From NCBI GenBank assembly GCA_024742755.1, contig JANSXW010000016.1, positions 1 to 64,000 of the forward strand: a stretch of DNA of 64,000 bases. Direction: 5' to 3'. Within the stretch, counting starts at the first letter, position 1. Each line of letters begins with the position of its first letter. Under the pieces are notes generated by a model. That model was not told the origin of the DNA and ran no database searches. It saw only the letters and a program-made list of their open reading frames with translations. Both the position numbers and the translations under genes were made by a program. Positions 45,587 to 55,225 of this stretch are shown here, in pieces. The stretch comes from a bacterium. Lineage in GTDB: Bacteria; Bacteroidota; Bacteroidia; Chitinophagales; Saprospiraceae.

Positions 45587-47947
45587 ATGAAGCAACTCCA
45601 ACTCTTGCTTGGGCTATTGGCCTTGCCGTTGCTGGGCCTGGCTCAAAAGCATACCATTAGTGGCTACCTTAGGGATGCCACCTCTGGCGAACCCCTCATC
45701 AGCGCCAATATCTACGACCGGTATTCTGATCAGGGGACGGTTACCAATGTGTACGGCTTCTACAGCCTGACACTGCCCGCGGATTCTGTGCGCATCAATT
45801 TTTCCTACATTGGCTACGAAGCCGCTGAACACAGCTTCCTGCTCAAACAGGATACCGCTTTGAATATCGACCTGGGCGGTGCCGTTCAATTGGAAGAGGT
45901 CGTGGTACGGGCTTCCCGGCAGGGCGAGCGTATCGAAGAGCGTAGTCAGATGAGCCAAATGACTGTGCCGGTAGAGCAAATCAAAATGGCTCCGGTACTC
46001 CTCGGCGAAACGGACGTACTCAAAACCCTTCAGTTGCTGCCCGGCGTGCAGTCGGGAGGGGAAGGGCAGACCGGGCTCTACGTTCGCGGCGGCAGCCCCG
46101 ACCAAAACCTGGTCATGCTTGATGGGGTGCCCATTTACAACACCTCTCACCTTTTAGGCATCTTCTCGGTTTTTAATGCGGACGCGGTCAAGAACGTCAC
46201 CCTGACCAAAGGCGGCTTCCCGGCACGCTACGGCGGCCGCCTGTCTTCCATTCTGGAAATCAATATGAAGGAAGGCAACCTGCAGGAATGGCACGGGGAG
46301 GGCGCCGTTGGCATGATCAGTTCCCGGCTGACCCTGGAGGGGCCCATCAAAAAAGACAAAACCTCCATCCTCGTCTCCGGCCGGCGGACGTATGCCGATT
46401 TGCTGTTCCGGCCCATCGTAGCTTTGGCCAATCAGCAGTCTGAGGAGGACGTTAAAATCAAGCTGCACTTCTATGACTTCAACGCCAAGCTGCAGCACAA
46501 ATTCAATGATAAGCACCGCTTGTACCTCAGTGCCTACCTCGGGGCAGACGTGTTTTTCACGGATGTGACAGACGACGAAGACAGCTTCGGGGGCGGTATC
46601 GACTGGGGCAATAGTATTTCTGCTTTGCGCTGGAACTGGCAGATCAACAACAAGCTTTTCGCCAATACCACGCTGACCTACAGCCGTTTCCAAATTGATG
46701 TGATCGCGGAGCAAAGCAGCCGCTATGAGGATGGGTCAGAAGAGAGTTTTTCTGCCAACTATTTTTCCGGGATCGAAGACTGGGCGGGCCGCATCGACTT
46801 CGACTACCTGCCGGCACCGGGGCATTACATCCGCTTTGGAGGTGGCGTGACCAACCACACCTACCGTCCCGGCGCACTCAACCTGGACGTAGCCTTTGAT
46901 CAGGAGCGTTTTGATACCCTGATTGGTTCCCAAAACGAGTTTTCCGATGAGCTGTTTATCTATGTGGAAGACGATATGCAGCTGGGCAAACTCAAAGCAA
47001 ACGTAGGCTTGCATGGCTCGGGCTTTAAAGTAGGCGATCAGTTTTACACCTCCCTACAGCCGCGGATCGGGCTCAATTATTTGCTGCCAAAGGATGTAGC
47101 CCTAAAAGCCTCTTTCGCCACGATGGCACAATTTATCAACTTGCTTACGAGCGAGTCCTTCAGTTTGCCCACCGACTTATGGGTGCCGAGCACGGAGCGC
47201 ATCAAGCCACAGGAAAGCTGGCAGGTGGCAGCGGGGGCCGCCAAGACCTTTGGCGATGGGATAGAAGTCAGCCTGGAGGGGTATTACAAAAAAATGCACA
47301 ACGTCATTTCCTACAAAGAAGGGGCGAGCTTCCTGTTTGGGCTGGAAAACGACTGGCAGGACAAAGTCACGCAAGGCGAAGGGGAGAGCTACGGCGCCGA
47401 GCTTTTCGTACAGAAAAAGTTTGGCCGCACCACCGGCTGGCTGGGCTATACGCTGAGCTGGAACTACCGGCAGTTTGACGAAATCAACGGCGGGCGGCGC
47501 TATCCCTTCCGCTACGACCGTCGGCATGACCTCTCACTGGTGGTCAACCACGATTTCAATGAGCGCATATCCCTCTCAGGAGCCTGGGTGTACGGTACCG
47601 GCAACGCGGTTACCCTGAATACTTTCGAATACCCGGTCAACTACTTTGGATCTGACTTTTTCAGTGGCTTTAATACCATTCAGAGTGGGGGAGAGCGCAA
47701 TGCCTTTCGCATGACTGACTACCACCGCCTGGACCTTAGCCTGCGGATGACGAAACAGATGAAGCGTCATGTACGGACCTGGGTATTCGGTGTGTACAAT
47801 GCCTATTTCCACCGTAATCCCTATTTCATTCTCGCTGACCGGGACCTGGTACAGCAGCCGGACGGTAGCTTCGAGGAGCAGCCGGTTTTCCGGGAAGTGA
47901 GCATTCTGCCCATCATTCCATCCATTTCCTACCAATTCAAATTTTAG
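45587..47947 (+). CDS. TonB-dependent outer-membrane receptor
   Basis: A 786-residue receptor. Signal peptide to about residue 19 (GLAQ). A CarboxypepD-regulatory-like domain (about 22-105: ISGYLRDATSGEPL to LEEVVVRA) is followed by the plug (about 120-225, with LPGVQSGGEGQTGLYVRGGS and NLVMLDGVPIYN) and a 22-strand barrel ending in SYQFKF. It takes up an unknown ligand across the outer membrane with energy from TonB. The next gene, a DUF4249 lipoprotein, starts 4 nt after the stop; this pairing recurs in Bacteroidota and suggests one complex. No SusD-type protein is present. Confidence 0.93.
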   Translation: MKQLQLLLGLLALPLLGLAQKHTISGYLRDATSGEPLISANIYDRYSDQGTVTNVYGFYSLTLPADSVRINFSYIGYEAAEHSFLLKQDTALNIDLGGAVQLEEVVVRASRQGERIEERSQMSQMTVPVEQIKMAPVLLGETDVLKTLQLLPGVQSGGEGQTGLYVRGGSPDQNLVMLDGVPIYNTSHLLGIFSVFNADAVKNVTLTKGGFPARYGGRLSSILEINMKEGNLQEWHGEGAVGMISSRLTLEGPIKKDKTSILVSGRRTYADLLFRPIVALANQQSEEDVKIKLHFYDFNAKLQHKFNDKHRLYLSAYLGADVFFTDVTDDEDSFGGGIDWGNSISALRWNWQINNKLFANTTLTYSRFQIDVIAEQSSRYEDGSEESFSANYFSGIEDWAGRIDFDYLPAPGHYIRFGGGVTNHTYRPGALNLDVAFDQERFDTLIGSQNEFSDELFIYVEDDMQLGKLKANVGLHGSGFKVGDQFYTSLQPRIGLNYLLPKDVALKASFATMAQFINLLTSESFSLPTDLWVPSTERIKPQESWQVAAGAAKTFGDGIEVSLEGYYKKMHNVISYKEGASFLFGLENDWQDKVTQGEGESYGAELFVQKKFGRTTGWLGYTLSWNYRQFDEINGGRRYPFRYDRRHDLSLVVNHDFNERISLSGAWVYGTGNAVTLNTFEYPVNYFGSDFFSGFNTIQSGGERNAFRMTDYHRLDLSLRMTKQMKRHVRTWVFGVYNAYFHRNPYFILADRDLVQQPDGSFEEQPVFREVSILPIIPSISYQFKF

Positions 47948-47951
47948 AACC

Positions 47952-48869
47952 ATGCGCTATATCCTGTTTTTCGCAATCGGCCTCTTAACTGTTATCAGCT
48001 TTTCCTCCTGCGGGGAAGATGCTTTTACCCAGATCGTAGACATAGAGCTGCCGGAGCATGAGCCACGCCTGGCGGTGCATGCCCTGGCATTTAGTGAAAG
48101 CGACGCCTTTGGTATTTTGGTTTCCAACAGCCGTAGTGTCCTTTCGAACGAAGACTTCTCTGTCTTTCCGGATGCCGAAATTCGGTTTTCCGGTCCGAAC
48201 GTGGACGGGGCAACGTTTTCCTACACCCCTGACGATGGCCGGCATTACACTGTTTTAAGTCCGGAATGGGCTGCGGGTGAAGAGATGTATACCCTTGATA
48301 TACAGCAAGCGGATTACCCTGCAATCAGAGCCCAGCAACGCATGCCTGCGGCACCAACTATTCTGGATGTGAGAGTAGAAGAGGAGGGGGCTTTAAGTGA
48401 AGATGGGTTCCGACAAGACGAGATCATCATTGAAATACAAGACGAGCCCGGTGAGCACTATTATGCCCTGCAAGCCGAAGTAGGCTATCAGTACGTTGAT
48501 GAGAACAACGATACCATCGCCGGTTATTACTCCGTTTGGCTGGAGTCCAATGACCCTATCCTGTCCTACGCTGAAGTAGACCGAAGGGGGGCACTGATTT
48601 GTTCGGACGGTGCCTTCAACGGCAATACCTACCGCTTTGCTACCTATACCTGGGAGGATTTGCCAATCGGGCTTATGCCACGCAGCCAGCTGAGAATCCG
48701 GGTCACCAGTTTATCGCGGGATGCCTTCCTTTATTACCGATCTCTGAGGCAATACTGGGAAGCAGAAGGCAACCCCTTCGCGGAGCCGGTAACCGTTCAC
48801 AGTAATATTGAAAACGGGTACGGGATTTTCGGGCTGGGGCATACCCGGGTGTTTTCTGTGGACCTTTAG
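47952..48869 (+). CDS. DUF4249 family lipoprotein
   Basis: A 305-residue lipoprotein with SFSSC (Cys20) as lipobox. The body matches DUF4249: an N-terminal beta-sandwich with PRLAVHALAFSESDAF, a middle strand region with a YYALQAEVGYQY segment, and a C-terminal part with DAFLYYRSLRQYWEAEGNPFAEPV. The family is found beside TonB receptors like the preceding one and may cap the receptor from outside or inside the outer membrane. Its exact task is unknown. Same operon as the receptor. Confidence 0.87.
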   Translation: MRYILFFAIGLLTVISFSSCGEDAFTQIVDIELPEHEPRLAVHALAFSESDAFGILVSNSRSVLSNEDFSVFPDAEIRFSGPNVDGATFSYTPDDGRHYTVLSPEWAAGEEMYTLDIQQADYPAIRAQQRMPAAPTILDVRVEEEGALSEDGFRQDEIIIEIQDEPGEHYYALQAEVGYQYVDENNDTIAGYYSVWLESNDPILSYAEVDRRGALICSDGAFNGNTYRFATYTWEDLPIGLMPRSQLRIRVTSLSRDAFLYYRSLRQYWEAEGNPFAEPVTVHSNIENGYGIFGLGHTRVFSVDL

Positions 48870-48898
48870 GGAACCGCACCGGAGCTGGGCATAGATGA

Positions 48899-49810
48899 CT
48901 ATTTCGGCACCCGGATCTCGTATTCCTGCCCGGGGCGCACCGTCAGCCGGGAGTCAAGCAGCCAGGGGTTGTACACCTTGAGCATGCGGTAGGTCGTACC
49001 CTGCTCCCGGGCAAAATCGCCAAGGTTGTTAATGGTTTGGGTTACTTTGACCGCTTCATAATTGTCCAGAGGTGGGTAACCATCTTCTTCCTCAAGGTAG
49101 AACCCAAACTCATCAGGGCGGCTGAGGATTTCCTTAATGGCCACAAGGCGGAAGATGTAGCGTGCGGTTTCCGCGTTGAGGTTGAGGTCGTAGTAGGTCT
49201 CAGCCCGCTGTGTCTCAATCTCATCTTTGATATTGCCATAGCCGGCGTTGTAGGCCGCGGCAGCCATCGTCCAGGTTCCAAAACTGCGGTGGTACTGCTT
49301 CAGGACCTTGCAGGCGGCCTCCGTTGCTTTTTCGTAGTGGTAGCGTTCATCCACTTCACTATTGACTTCCAGGTCATGTTCCCGGGCAGTGGCGCTCATA
49401 ATTTGCCAAAGCCCGCGGGCACCGGCAGGAGAGACGACATTACGGAGGCTGCTTTCGGCAACGGCCAGGTATTTGAAGTCCTCCGGAATACCAGCTTCGG
49501 CCAGCTTACGCTCCATCATGGGAAAGAACTTGTACGCATTCTTCAGGTTGAGCAGGGTGCTGCTGTGCCAGTAGGTATTGACCAGGAGTTCCCGGTCCAG
49601 GCGTTCGCGTACATCAAAATTATCCATAGGAAGGGGCTCCCCTGCGAAGTCAAATTCCCGGTTCAGGTCTACGGGCTTGACAACCTGTGGGATATCCTTA
49701 TCGGGCCAGTAGCTGGGCTGGCCTTCGGGCTCATCAGTAGAGGTGAAGATGGCGATGCCTAGAAAGGCAGCCAGGGCAATATTCAGGTACTGCAGGTGAC
49801 GACTGTTCAT
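48899..49810 (-). CDS. Membrane-anchored lytic transglycosylase with LysM domain (MltD-like)
   Basis: A 303-residue protein. An N-terminal hydrophobic segment (about 8-24) anchors it or serves as signal. The SLT domain (about 85-235) holds catalytic Glu119 in LAVAESSL and the family motif GARGLWQIM, then AAAYNAGYGNI. A LysM-like domain (about 255-302: VTQTINNLGDFAREQGTTYRML) binds glycan. It cuts peptidoglycan without water, forming anhydro ends, in cell-wall turnover. It is the last gene of a long minus-strand run and lies 83 nt downstream of the DUF2480 gene. Confidence 0.9.
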   Translation of the reverse strand: MNSRHLQYLNIALAAFLGIAIFTSTDEPEGQPSYWPDKDIPQVVKPVDLNREFDFAGEPLPMDNFDVRERLDRELLVNTYWHSSTLLNLKNAYKFFPMMERKLAEAGIPEDFKYLAVAESSLRNVVSPAGARGLWQIMSATAREHDLEVNSEVDERYHYEKATEAACKVLKQYHRSFGTWTMAAAAYNAGYGNIKDEIETQRAETYYDLNLNAETARYIFRLVAIKEILSRPDEFGFYLEEEDGYPPLDNYEAVKVTQTINNLGDFAREQGTTYRMLKVYNPWLLDSRLTVRPGQEYEIRVPK

Positions 49811-49893
49811 GGGTCATATATTTTCAGCAAAGCAATACAAGAAGATACAGCTTTGCTGTTAATTTTTCAAGTGGGTTGATCCCGCCGGTGCAA

Positions 49894-50421
49894 TTACTTA
49901 TTCCGGGGGCGTTTGAAGATGGGCACGGTAGAGCAGGGCTCCCCAAACATGATGCTTTTGGCAACCGGGCGCAGCCGCTTGGTCAGTTCAAGGTAGGCCT
50001 GTGGCGGAATGGCCTTGCCATCGGTGCAGCCTTTGAGAATGACCCGCTGATCCTGATACTGTTCCAGGTCCATAGCATTGAGCCGCTGCGTAAAGTAAGT
50101 ACGGTAGTAATCTTCGGGCTGCCCCTGGAAGACGTCCCGGGCGTGCGGAGCCGCATGAGCCGCTATGAGCATGTAAGCCCACATTGGAATGATCGCATCC
50201 GTTGAGCAATAGACCAACAGGACTTTACCCTCGTACTGCGCCCAGTCGTGGTCTTTCATCGCCTCCCGGAAATCCTTCTCCTTGAGCAGGAGCTCCTTAA
50301 ACAGGTAATCTTTAATGTCCAGTTCTGCCAGTTCAACATTGGGCCAGAACGTTTCCAGCTTAAGCGTGATCAGCCCGCTGGCTGCTACTTTATTTACGAG
50401 TGGTGGATTGCTGTTACTCAT
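49894..50421 (-). CDS. DUF2480 family protein
   Basis: A 175-residue protein matching DUF2480, a family restricted to Bacteroidota. The stretches VNKVAASGLITLKLE and KDHDWAQYEGKVLLVYCS are typical, as is a CTDGKAIPPQAYLELTKRL end with conserved cysteines in GCTDG and GEPCST. Soluble, with no signal. Role unknown; it follows scpB after 2 nt, so the pair are co-translated and a link to chromosome handling is possible but unproven. Confidence 0.88.
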   Translation of the reverse strand: MSNSNPPLVNKVAASGLITLKLETFWPNVELAELDIKDYLFKELLLKEKDFREAMKDHDWAQYEGKVLLVYCSTDAIIPMWAYMLIAAHAAPHARDVFQGQPEDYYRTYFTQRLNAMDLEQYQDQRVILKGCTDGKAIPPQAYLELTKRLRPVAKSIMFGEPCSTVPIFKRPRNK

Positions 50422-50423
50422 AG

Positions 50424-51080
50424 TTATTCCTCTTCTTCCCGGTTGTCACCTTCGGTGACATCCTCTTCAATAGGCGCTTTTTCGCCGATTTCAAAATCTG
50501 CTTCTTTAAATTCTTTGGGCTTGGGCAGGTCCTCCATGCTCTTCAGGCCGAAGTAGTCCATAAATTTGGCACTTGTGCTGTAAAGCAATGGCCGGCCCGG
50601 GCCTTCATCCCGCCCTGTAATTTCAACAAGCTCCTTTTCCAATAGTTTTTGCACCGAGTAATCGCAGCTTACGCCACGGATTTTTTCCATATCCGATTTG
50701 GTAATGGGCTGCCGGTAGGCAATGATGGAAAGGGTCTCCAGCGCTGCCCGGGAGAGCCGTTTGCGGGTGGTCTGCCGCAGGAAGGTGCCCACCGTGTTGT
50801 GGTAGGCCGGTTTGGTCAGAAACTGATAGCCCCCGGCAATCTCGGTCAGCTCGAAGCCGTAGCCTTCCTGCGCATAGCGTGCCTGCAGGGCCGTGATGCC
50901 TTCCATGAGCTCCTCGTCTTTGAAGGTGGCCTCCAGCACGGTTTCCAGGCAGTCCCGTACTTCCTTTAGGGTGATGGGCTCGTCAGAGGCAAAAATCAGG
51001 CTTTCGATATGTGGGATGATTGGGTCCAAACCGTGTGTTTTTTTGCGAAAATAGGAGAACCCTCCGTTATTTACAAGCAT
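50424..51080 (-). CDS. scpB: Segregation and condensation protein B
   Basis: A 218-residue winged-helix protein, the ScpB subunit of SMC-ScpAB condensin. Diagnostic parts are IIPHIESLIFASDEPITL, then LSRAALETLSIIAYRQPITKSDMEKIRGV and LLEKELVEITGRDEGPGRPLLYST. The C-terminal tail is acidic. The start overlaps the preceding gene by 10 nt, and an internal start closer to HIESLIF is possible. It forms a dimer that binds ScpA; scpA is 45 kb away on the other strand. Confidence 0.94.
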   Translation of the reverse strand: MLVNNGGFSYFRKKTHGLDPIIPHIESLIFASDEPITLKEVRDCLETVLEATFKDEELMEGITALQARYAQEGYGFELTEIAGGYQFLTKPAYHNTVGTFLRQTTRKRLSRAALETLSIIAYRQPITKSDMEKIRGVSCDYSVQKLLEKELVEITGRDEGPGRPLLYSTSAKFMDYFGLKSMEDLPKPKEFKEADFEIGEKAPIEEDVTEGDNREEEE

Positions 51081-51976
51081 TGCTGTTGCCGGGCATTCTG
51101 AAAATCGACAGAGCGGATGAGCCGTTTGTAGGCCTGCTCGTTGGCGAAGGGGTTGTCGGTGGCAGCGGCCGTTTGGGAAATGAACGCAGCATAGCCTGAT
51201 AGCCCTTGCTGAGCGTAGGCAATGTCAAGCATGCATTCGATGAGGGCTTCCGACTGATCGGGGTGTTGCCGGGCTTGTTGCTGCCGGGCCAGCTTACGGT
51301 AGTATTGTATTTGGGCTTCGGTGGGGTTGTCGAGCTGCATACTGTTCCAGCCCGGCCGGTCGCCAACGTAACGGACCGCAAACTGATCGCCCTCTTTCAG
51401 GGGCAGCCCGTTGGGCAGGAGGGCATTCGGCATTGGGGGCAGGGCCTCGCGGCCGCTGTAGGACTGCCCATTTACGATGAAGCTGTACCGTACTGTGGTC
51501 TGGTCCTCGTGCTGGTAAATGCCTTCCACTTTCCCCTCTGTCATTTTACCGTGGTGGAGGATAAGTTCTGCCCGCCCGGCAGGGTCCCCCTGATCCTCCT
51601 TTTGGCTGCGGCCTATGATGGTAACTGCCGTGACCGCCAGGGCTAGCAAGGCTACAAAAATCAGCGTCTGTTTCCAGTGCTTTTTTTCGATCAGGCGGCG
51701 GGCCTGATTGCGGGGGGTGTCGGCTTCTTTGTCCATCCGGAAGCCATAGAAATATTTCCCGTTTTTGCGTTCTATGTTGACGTGGAACAGCTCATCGTCG
51801 AGAAAAAGCGGGTAGGACCGGGTGTCAAAGACCTTGAAATCGATCAGGACCACCTTCTGATTGCAATAGACCATCAGGTGCCCTTCCCGCACGCTGTGGA
51901 AGAGCCCGACCGTATACCGCTGACCGGCATCGCTGACGTATGTCCAGGTAAATTGGTGTGGTGGCATCTTTCTCAA
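51071..51976 (-). CDS. Single-pass membrane protein with a DUF3592-like segment
   Basis: A 301-residue protein of no certain family. Residues 1-90 form an all-beta domain; a single helix at 103-121 crosses the membrane. The following part (GKMTEGKVEGIYQ, then YSFIVNGQSYSGR) resembles DUF3592, a small beta domain of membrane proteins. A helical tail rich in Gln and Ala ends the protein. No signal peptide, so the first domain is probably cytoplasmic. The 3' end overlaps the scpB start by 10 nt, and the large gene at 52043 lies 66 nt upstream. Confidence 0.65.
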   Translation of the reverse strand: MRKMPPHQFTWTYVSDAGQRYTVGLFHSVREGHLMVYCNQKVVLIDFKVFDTRSYPLFLDDELFHVNIERKNGKYFYGFRMDKEADTPRNQARRLIEKKHWKQTLIFVALLALAVTAVTIIGRSQKEDQGDPAGRAELILHHGKMTEGKVEGIYQHEDQTTVRYSFIVNGQSYSGREALPPMPNALLPNGLPLKEGDQFAVRYVGDRPGWNSMQLDNPTEAQIQYYRKLARQQQARQHPDQSEALIECMLDIAYAQQGLSGYAAFISQTAAATDNPFANEQAYKRLIRSVDFQNARQQQCL

Positions 51977-52042
51977 GATACGAAGCTGCCGGGAAAAATG
52001 CTACGGCTTCGGGTGGGTTTGGCCGGGGTTTAACATATACCC

Positions 52043-55000
52043 TTACCGCACAAACAACGTCTTCAACGGCACATCCACGCCAAAGTTCAGGAAAAACCGG
52101 GTCGACTGCAGCGTGATTTGATCGCCCTGCAACTCCCGGAACTGCGGTCCGTACTGCCCCCCTGCGCCAACATAAAAGGGGGAGTTTTTGATGTTGTAGT
52201 GCAATTGCAACCCGGGCCGGAAGACGTTCTTGAAAGTCAGGTCGGTTTCCCCAAACTGTGTGTCCCCGGGCACATAGGTGAAAAAGCTGCCCAGGTCGAT
52301 AAGGCTGAGGAAAAGCGAAAGCGAATGCCCGTCCAGCTGCTTGGTTTGCAGGGTGGATTCATTGATCTCAATCCGCCGTTTGCCCAGCCGGCGGCTGACC
52401 GAAAAGCCGATAGGCATGGTGGGCATAACGTTGGCAAACGTTTCTTCAGTGTTCGTGCTGTTCTGTTCCCAGTTTTCCTGGCCGGCAGAAACACCCAGGT
52501 AAGCGTTCAGCGCTACGGTGACTTTCTTCTTGCGCTTGAGGCGGGAACTGCCCGGTGGGTCGGCAATGCCCTCCATGAGGCTTTGGACTTCGTTGGTGGA
52601 CTGTGCGTCGACCAAACCGGCAATGAAGTAGCCATACTCGGTAAGGAAGCTGAGAAACTGGCCCAGTTCCTCCTGCCCCGGTTCGTCTCCCTGAAAGACA
52701 GGCGCCAACCCGGTAAACAAGCCCAGGGTCGCCCCAATAGCTTGCCGGTGGTCCCGCCGGTTGAGGTGGTAAACCATATCCAGCAGCTTTTGAGAAACCT
52801 CTGGCACCGGCTTAAGCTTTGGGTTGCTTTCCACCAGGGGTAACAGCTGCCCGCTATTGGTTTGATCCACTATAAGCGGCAGTTCCAGGATACGGTTCAG
52901 GGTATTCACCACAAAGGCGGCTTTGCGGTAAAAGCGAAGGCTGTCCTGCTCAACCGAAATGGAATCCGGAGGGGTGAGGTCAGGGAGGTCTGCTACCGTA
53001 AGTTGCACCAATTGCGCCAGCCCATCCGGGGCAATATTCCGGATTTGCTTCACCTGCCGCATGCGTTGATACAACAGCCCCAGAAAGGCGGGGCGAAGAT
53101 CGGGGTCATTCAGCGCACTGTCCAGCACCGGGCGGGCGATCCACATCCGGGCAGGGTCTGAAGAGCGCAGGCAGTAAGTGAGCTGTGACATAGACTCCGT
53201 GAGGAAGAGCATGGGCTCGGCATTGCGCTGCAGCTTGTAGGGCGTGGGGGCGTAAGTGGTATCCACCTCCTCAAGTTCCGCTTTTAACGTATGGAGCTCG
53301 CTTTTTAGCTTTTGCACTTTCACGACCAGCCCGGAATAGGGGTGGGTCGGCTTTTGCCCCAGCAAATAGATACTGATTGGATGGGTAGGGGGCAGTTCGG
53401 CTTCCTCGCCCAGGACCCGCTCGTTCAGGTCGAGGAGTCGCTGCTCAATGTCCTGCAGTTCCTCTTTCCATTCCCGGACCAGTTGCTGCTGGGTTAGGTT
53501 ACGGGCAGCCATCTCAATGCGGGTTGCAGGGCTGTTGATGTTGTAGGGATCGCTCAGCATATTCGAAAGGACCTGAAAGGCCAGCCCCTGCTGATAGCTC
53601 AGGCTGTCCACCGCTGCCCAGTAAGTCCGTGTGTCGCGGACGGCGGCAAGGAGCTGCTTTCGTTTCAGCTCGAGGTCCTGATAGACTTTCGCATCAAGTT
53701 CGTCCGGCAAGACACTGTATTTCCAATCTTCCAGCCGGCGGTGGTAAAGCGTCAGGTCGGCTACCCAGTTGTCCAGGATGTCTGCCAGGGTTTGGTCTTC
53801 GTACCAGGTGCCCCCCAGCCGGCGGGCGATTTCCAGGCCTGCGGCGATCAGCATGCGCTCGGTAGGCTCTTCGGAAAAGTACTGGTCATAGCTGTCCACA
53901 CTACGGATTTGCATGAGGTAAGCGCTGTCGAGCCGGCCCCGCAGCAGATAGGGCAGGAAGTTCAGGCGGTAGCCTTCTGCATCATCACTCATGAGCGTGG
54001 CCAGATTGTACTCCGGCTTGAAAAGGTAGGCAAAGCCCGGGGCAGACCTTTGGCTGTTGGTGGTGTCAGGAGTAGCGAGCCACCTTTGTTCAATCGACTG
54101 CAGGCTGTCTTCAAGGGTGTTTTCCGCATCATTCAGCGATACATAGATACCGCTAAGCAGGCTGGTAATGGATTGAGTCCGCTCCTGCAGGTCCTCAAGC
54201 GAGGTTACGCCACTTTGTACCGTATCAGCCAGGGTGAAGTTGAGCTTTTTGCCGTTTTCCTGGTAGTTGGTTAGAATATTGCGGTGGGTGGCGCCCATGA
54301 TATCGCTCAGCGGCATATCCTTTTGCGAAAGCCCGATGATGGTGTAGACGGTCAGCAGGTTGTACATGATGGGGTCCGACTGCAGCGCTTCGAACCGGTC
54401 GTCTTCCAGCAGGATAATGGGCAGCCGGACGCTCAGCAATTGCAAATCTTCATAAAAGGCCGTACGCACCCGCTCCAGGAAGGACTGAGAATAACTAAAA
54501 CTGGTGCTGCTGACTTCTTCGTAAACCGTGGGGAACAGTAGCCTGACCGGTGGTACTTCGTCTTCCAGAAACCGGTCCAGAAAATTGATGGCGACCTCCT
54601 GTTTTGCGCGTTCCAGTACAAAATGGAAAACGCCTTCGAGCAGCATGCTCGTGTTGACCAGGCCGTTGTCTATATTTTGGTTGCTCGTTTTGGCGGCACT
54701 TTTGAGCGCTAAGCGGCTCTCTACCGGGGGTACGGCGTAGCGTTGCAAAGCCTTGGAAATGGAAAGAAAGTCAGCCATGCTTTGCCCTTCCGAACTTTTG
54801 AGGGCTCTTGCCATTTGCTCTCTCGGGGCTTGTTGCAGTCTTGTACGTTGCGCCCTGTACCTGCTCATCGCCACACTGTCCGGCGCTTCAGCATAGCTTT
54901 TCAGTTGCCGCAGCGGCAGCCATTCTGACAGAACCTGATTGTCTTGATAATGCTCAGCTGTTTCCAGCAGGTCAGCGGCTTTTTCACCCTCTTCCAGCCC

Positions 55001-55225
55001 ATCGGCATCATACTGCCGTAGAATGGCCATGGCTTCGGCGAAAGCCGTGCGCATAGAGTCGGTCTCCAGGCTGTCCGGCATTTGGGTGAGCACGCGTTTG
55101 GCACTGACCAGCCTGGCAGCGTCTTCAATCAGGCTTTGCCCGGATAGTGCAAAAGGGAAGAGCCCTCCCAACAGGAAAGCCGCAAGTAATCGGTAAGTGT
55201 TTGGCATCGTGTTTCGCTTGGTCAT
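52043..55225 (-). CDS. Large exported protein: helical body plus C-terminal barrel-like region; third gene of a coupled cassette
   Basis: A 1060-residue protein of unknown family. A signal peptide ends near ALSGQ (residue 29). Residues about 30-870 are almost wholly helical, with several heptad-like stretches (for example QQLVREWKEELQDIEQRLL and KVQKLKSELHTLKAELEEV). From about 900 the sequence turns to alternating strands (VTVALNAYLGVSAGQ, FYVGAGGQYGP, RFFLNFGVDVPL), like a C-terminal outer-membrane barrel. The ATG overlaps the stop of the preceding lipoprotein gene as ATGA; a second ATG at 55207 is possible. Placing the body in the periplasm is inference. Confidence 0.72.
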   Translation of the reverse strand: MTKRNTMPNTYRLLAAFLLGGLFPFALSGQSLIEDAARLVSAKRVLTQMPDSLETDSMRTAFAEAMAILRQYDADGLEEGEKAADLLETAEHYQDNQVLSEWLPLRQLKSYAEAPDSVAMSRYRAQRTRLQQAPREQMARALKSSEGQSMADFLSISKALQRYAVPPVESRLALKSAAKTSNQNIDNGLVNTSMLLEGVFHFVLERAKQEVAINFLDRFLEDEVPPVRLLFPTVYEEVSSTSFSYSQSFLERVRTAFYEDLQLLSVRLPIILLEDDRFEALQSDPIMYNLLTVYTIIGLSQKDMPLSDIMGATHRNILTNYQENGKKLNFTLADTVQSGVTSLEDLQERTQSITSLLSGIYVSLNDAENTLEDSLQSIEQRWLATPDTTNSQRSAPGFAYLFKPEYNLATLMSDDAEGYRLNFLPYLLRGRLDSAYLMQIRSVDSYDQYFSEEPTERMLIAAGLEIARRLGGTWYEDQTLADILDNWVADLTLYHRRLEDWKYSVLPDELDAKVYQDLELKRKQLLAAVRDTRTYWAAVDSLSYQQGLAFQVLSNMLSDPYNINSPATRIEMAARNLTQQQLVREWKEELQDIEQRLLDLNERVLGEEAELPPTHPISIYLLGQKPTHPYSGLVVKVQKLKSELHTLKAELEEVDTTYAPTPYKLQRNAEPMLFLTESMSQLTYCLRSSDPARMWIARPVLDSALNDPDLRPAFLGLLYQRMRQVKQIRNIAPDGLAQLVQLTVADLPDLTPPDSISVEQDSLRFYRKAAFVVNTLNRILELPLIVDQTNSGQLLPLVESNPKLKPVPEVSQKLLDMVYHLNRRDHRQAIGATLGLFTGLAPVFQGDEPGQEELGQFLSFLTEYGYFIAGLVDAQSTNEVQSLMEGIADPPGSSRLKRKKKVTVALNAYLGVSAGQENWEQNSTNTEETFANVMPTMPIGFSVSRRLGKRRIEINESTLQTKQLDGHSLSLFLSLIDLGSFFTYVPGDTQFGETDLTFKNVFRPGLQLHYNIKNSPFYVGAGGQYGPQFRELQGDQITLQSTRFFLNFGVDVPLKTLFVR

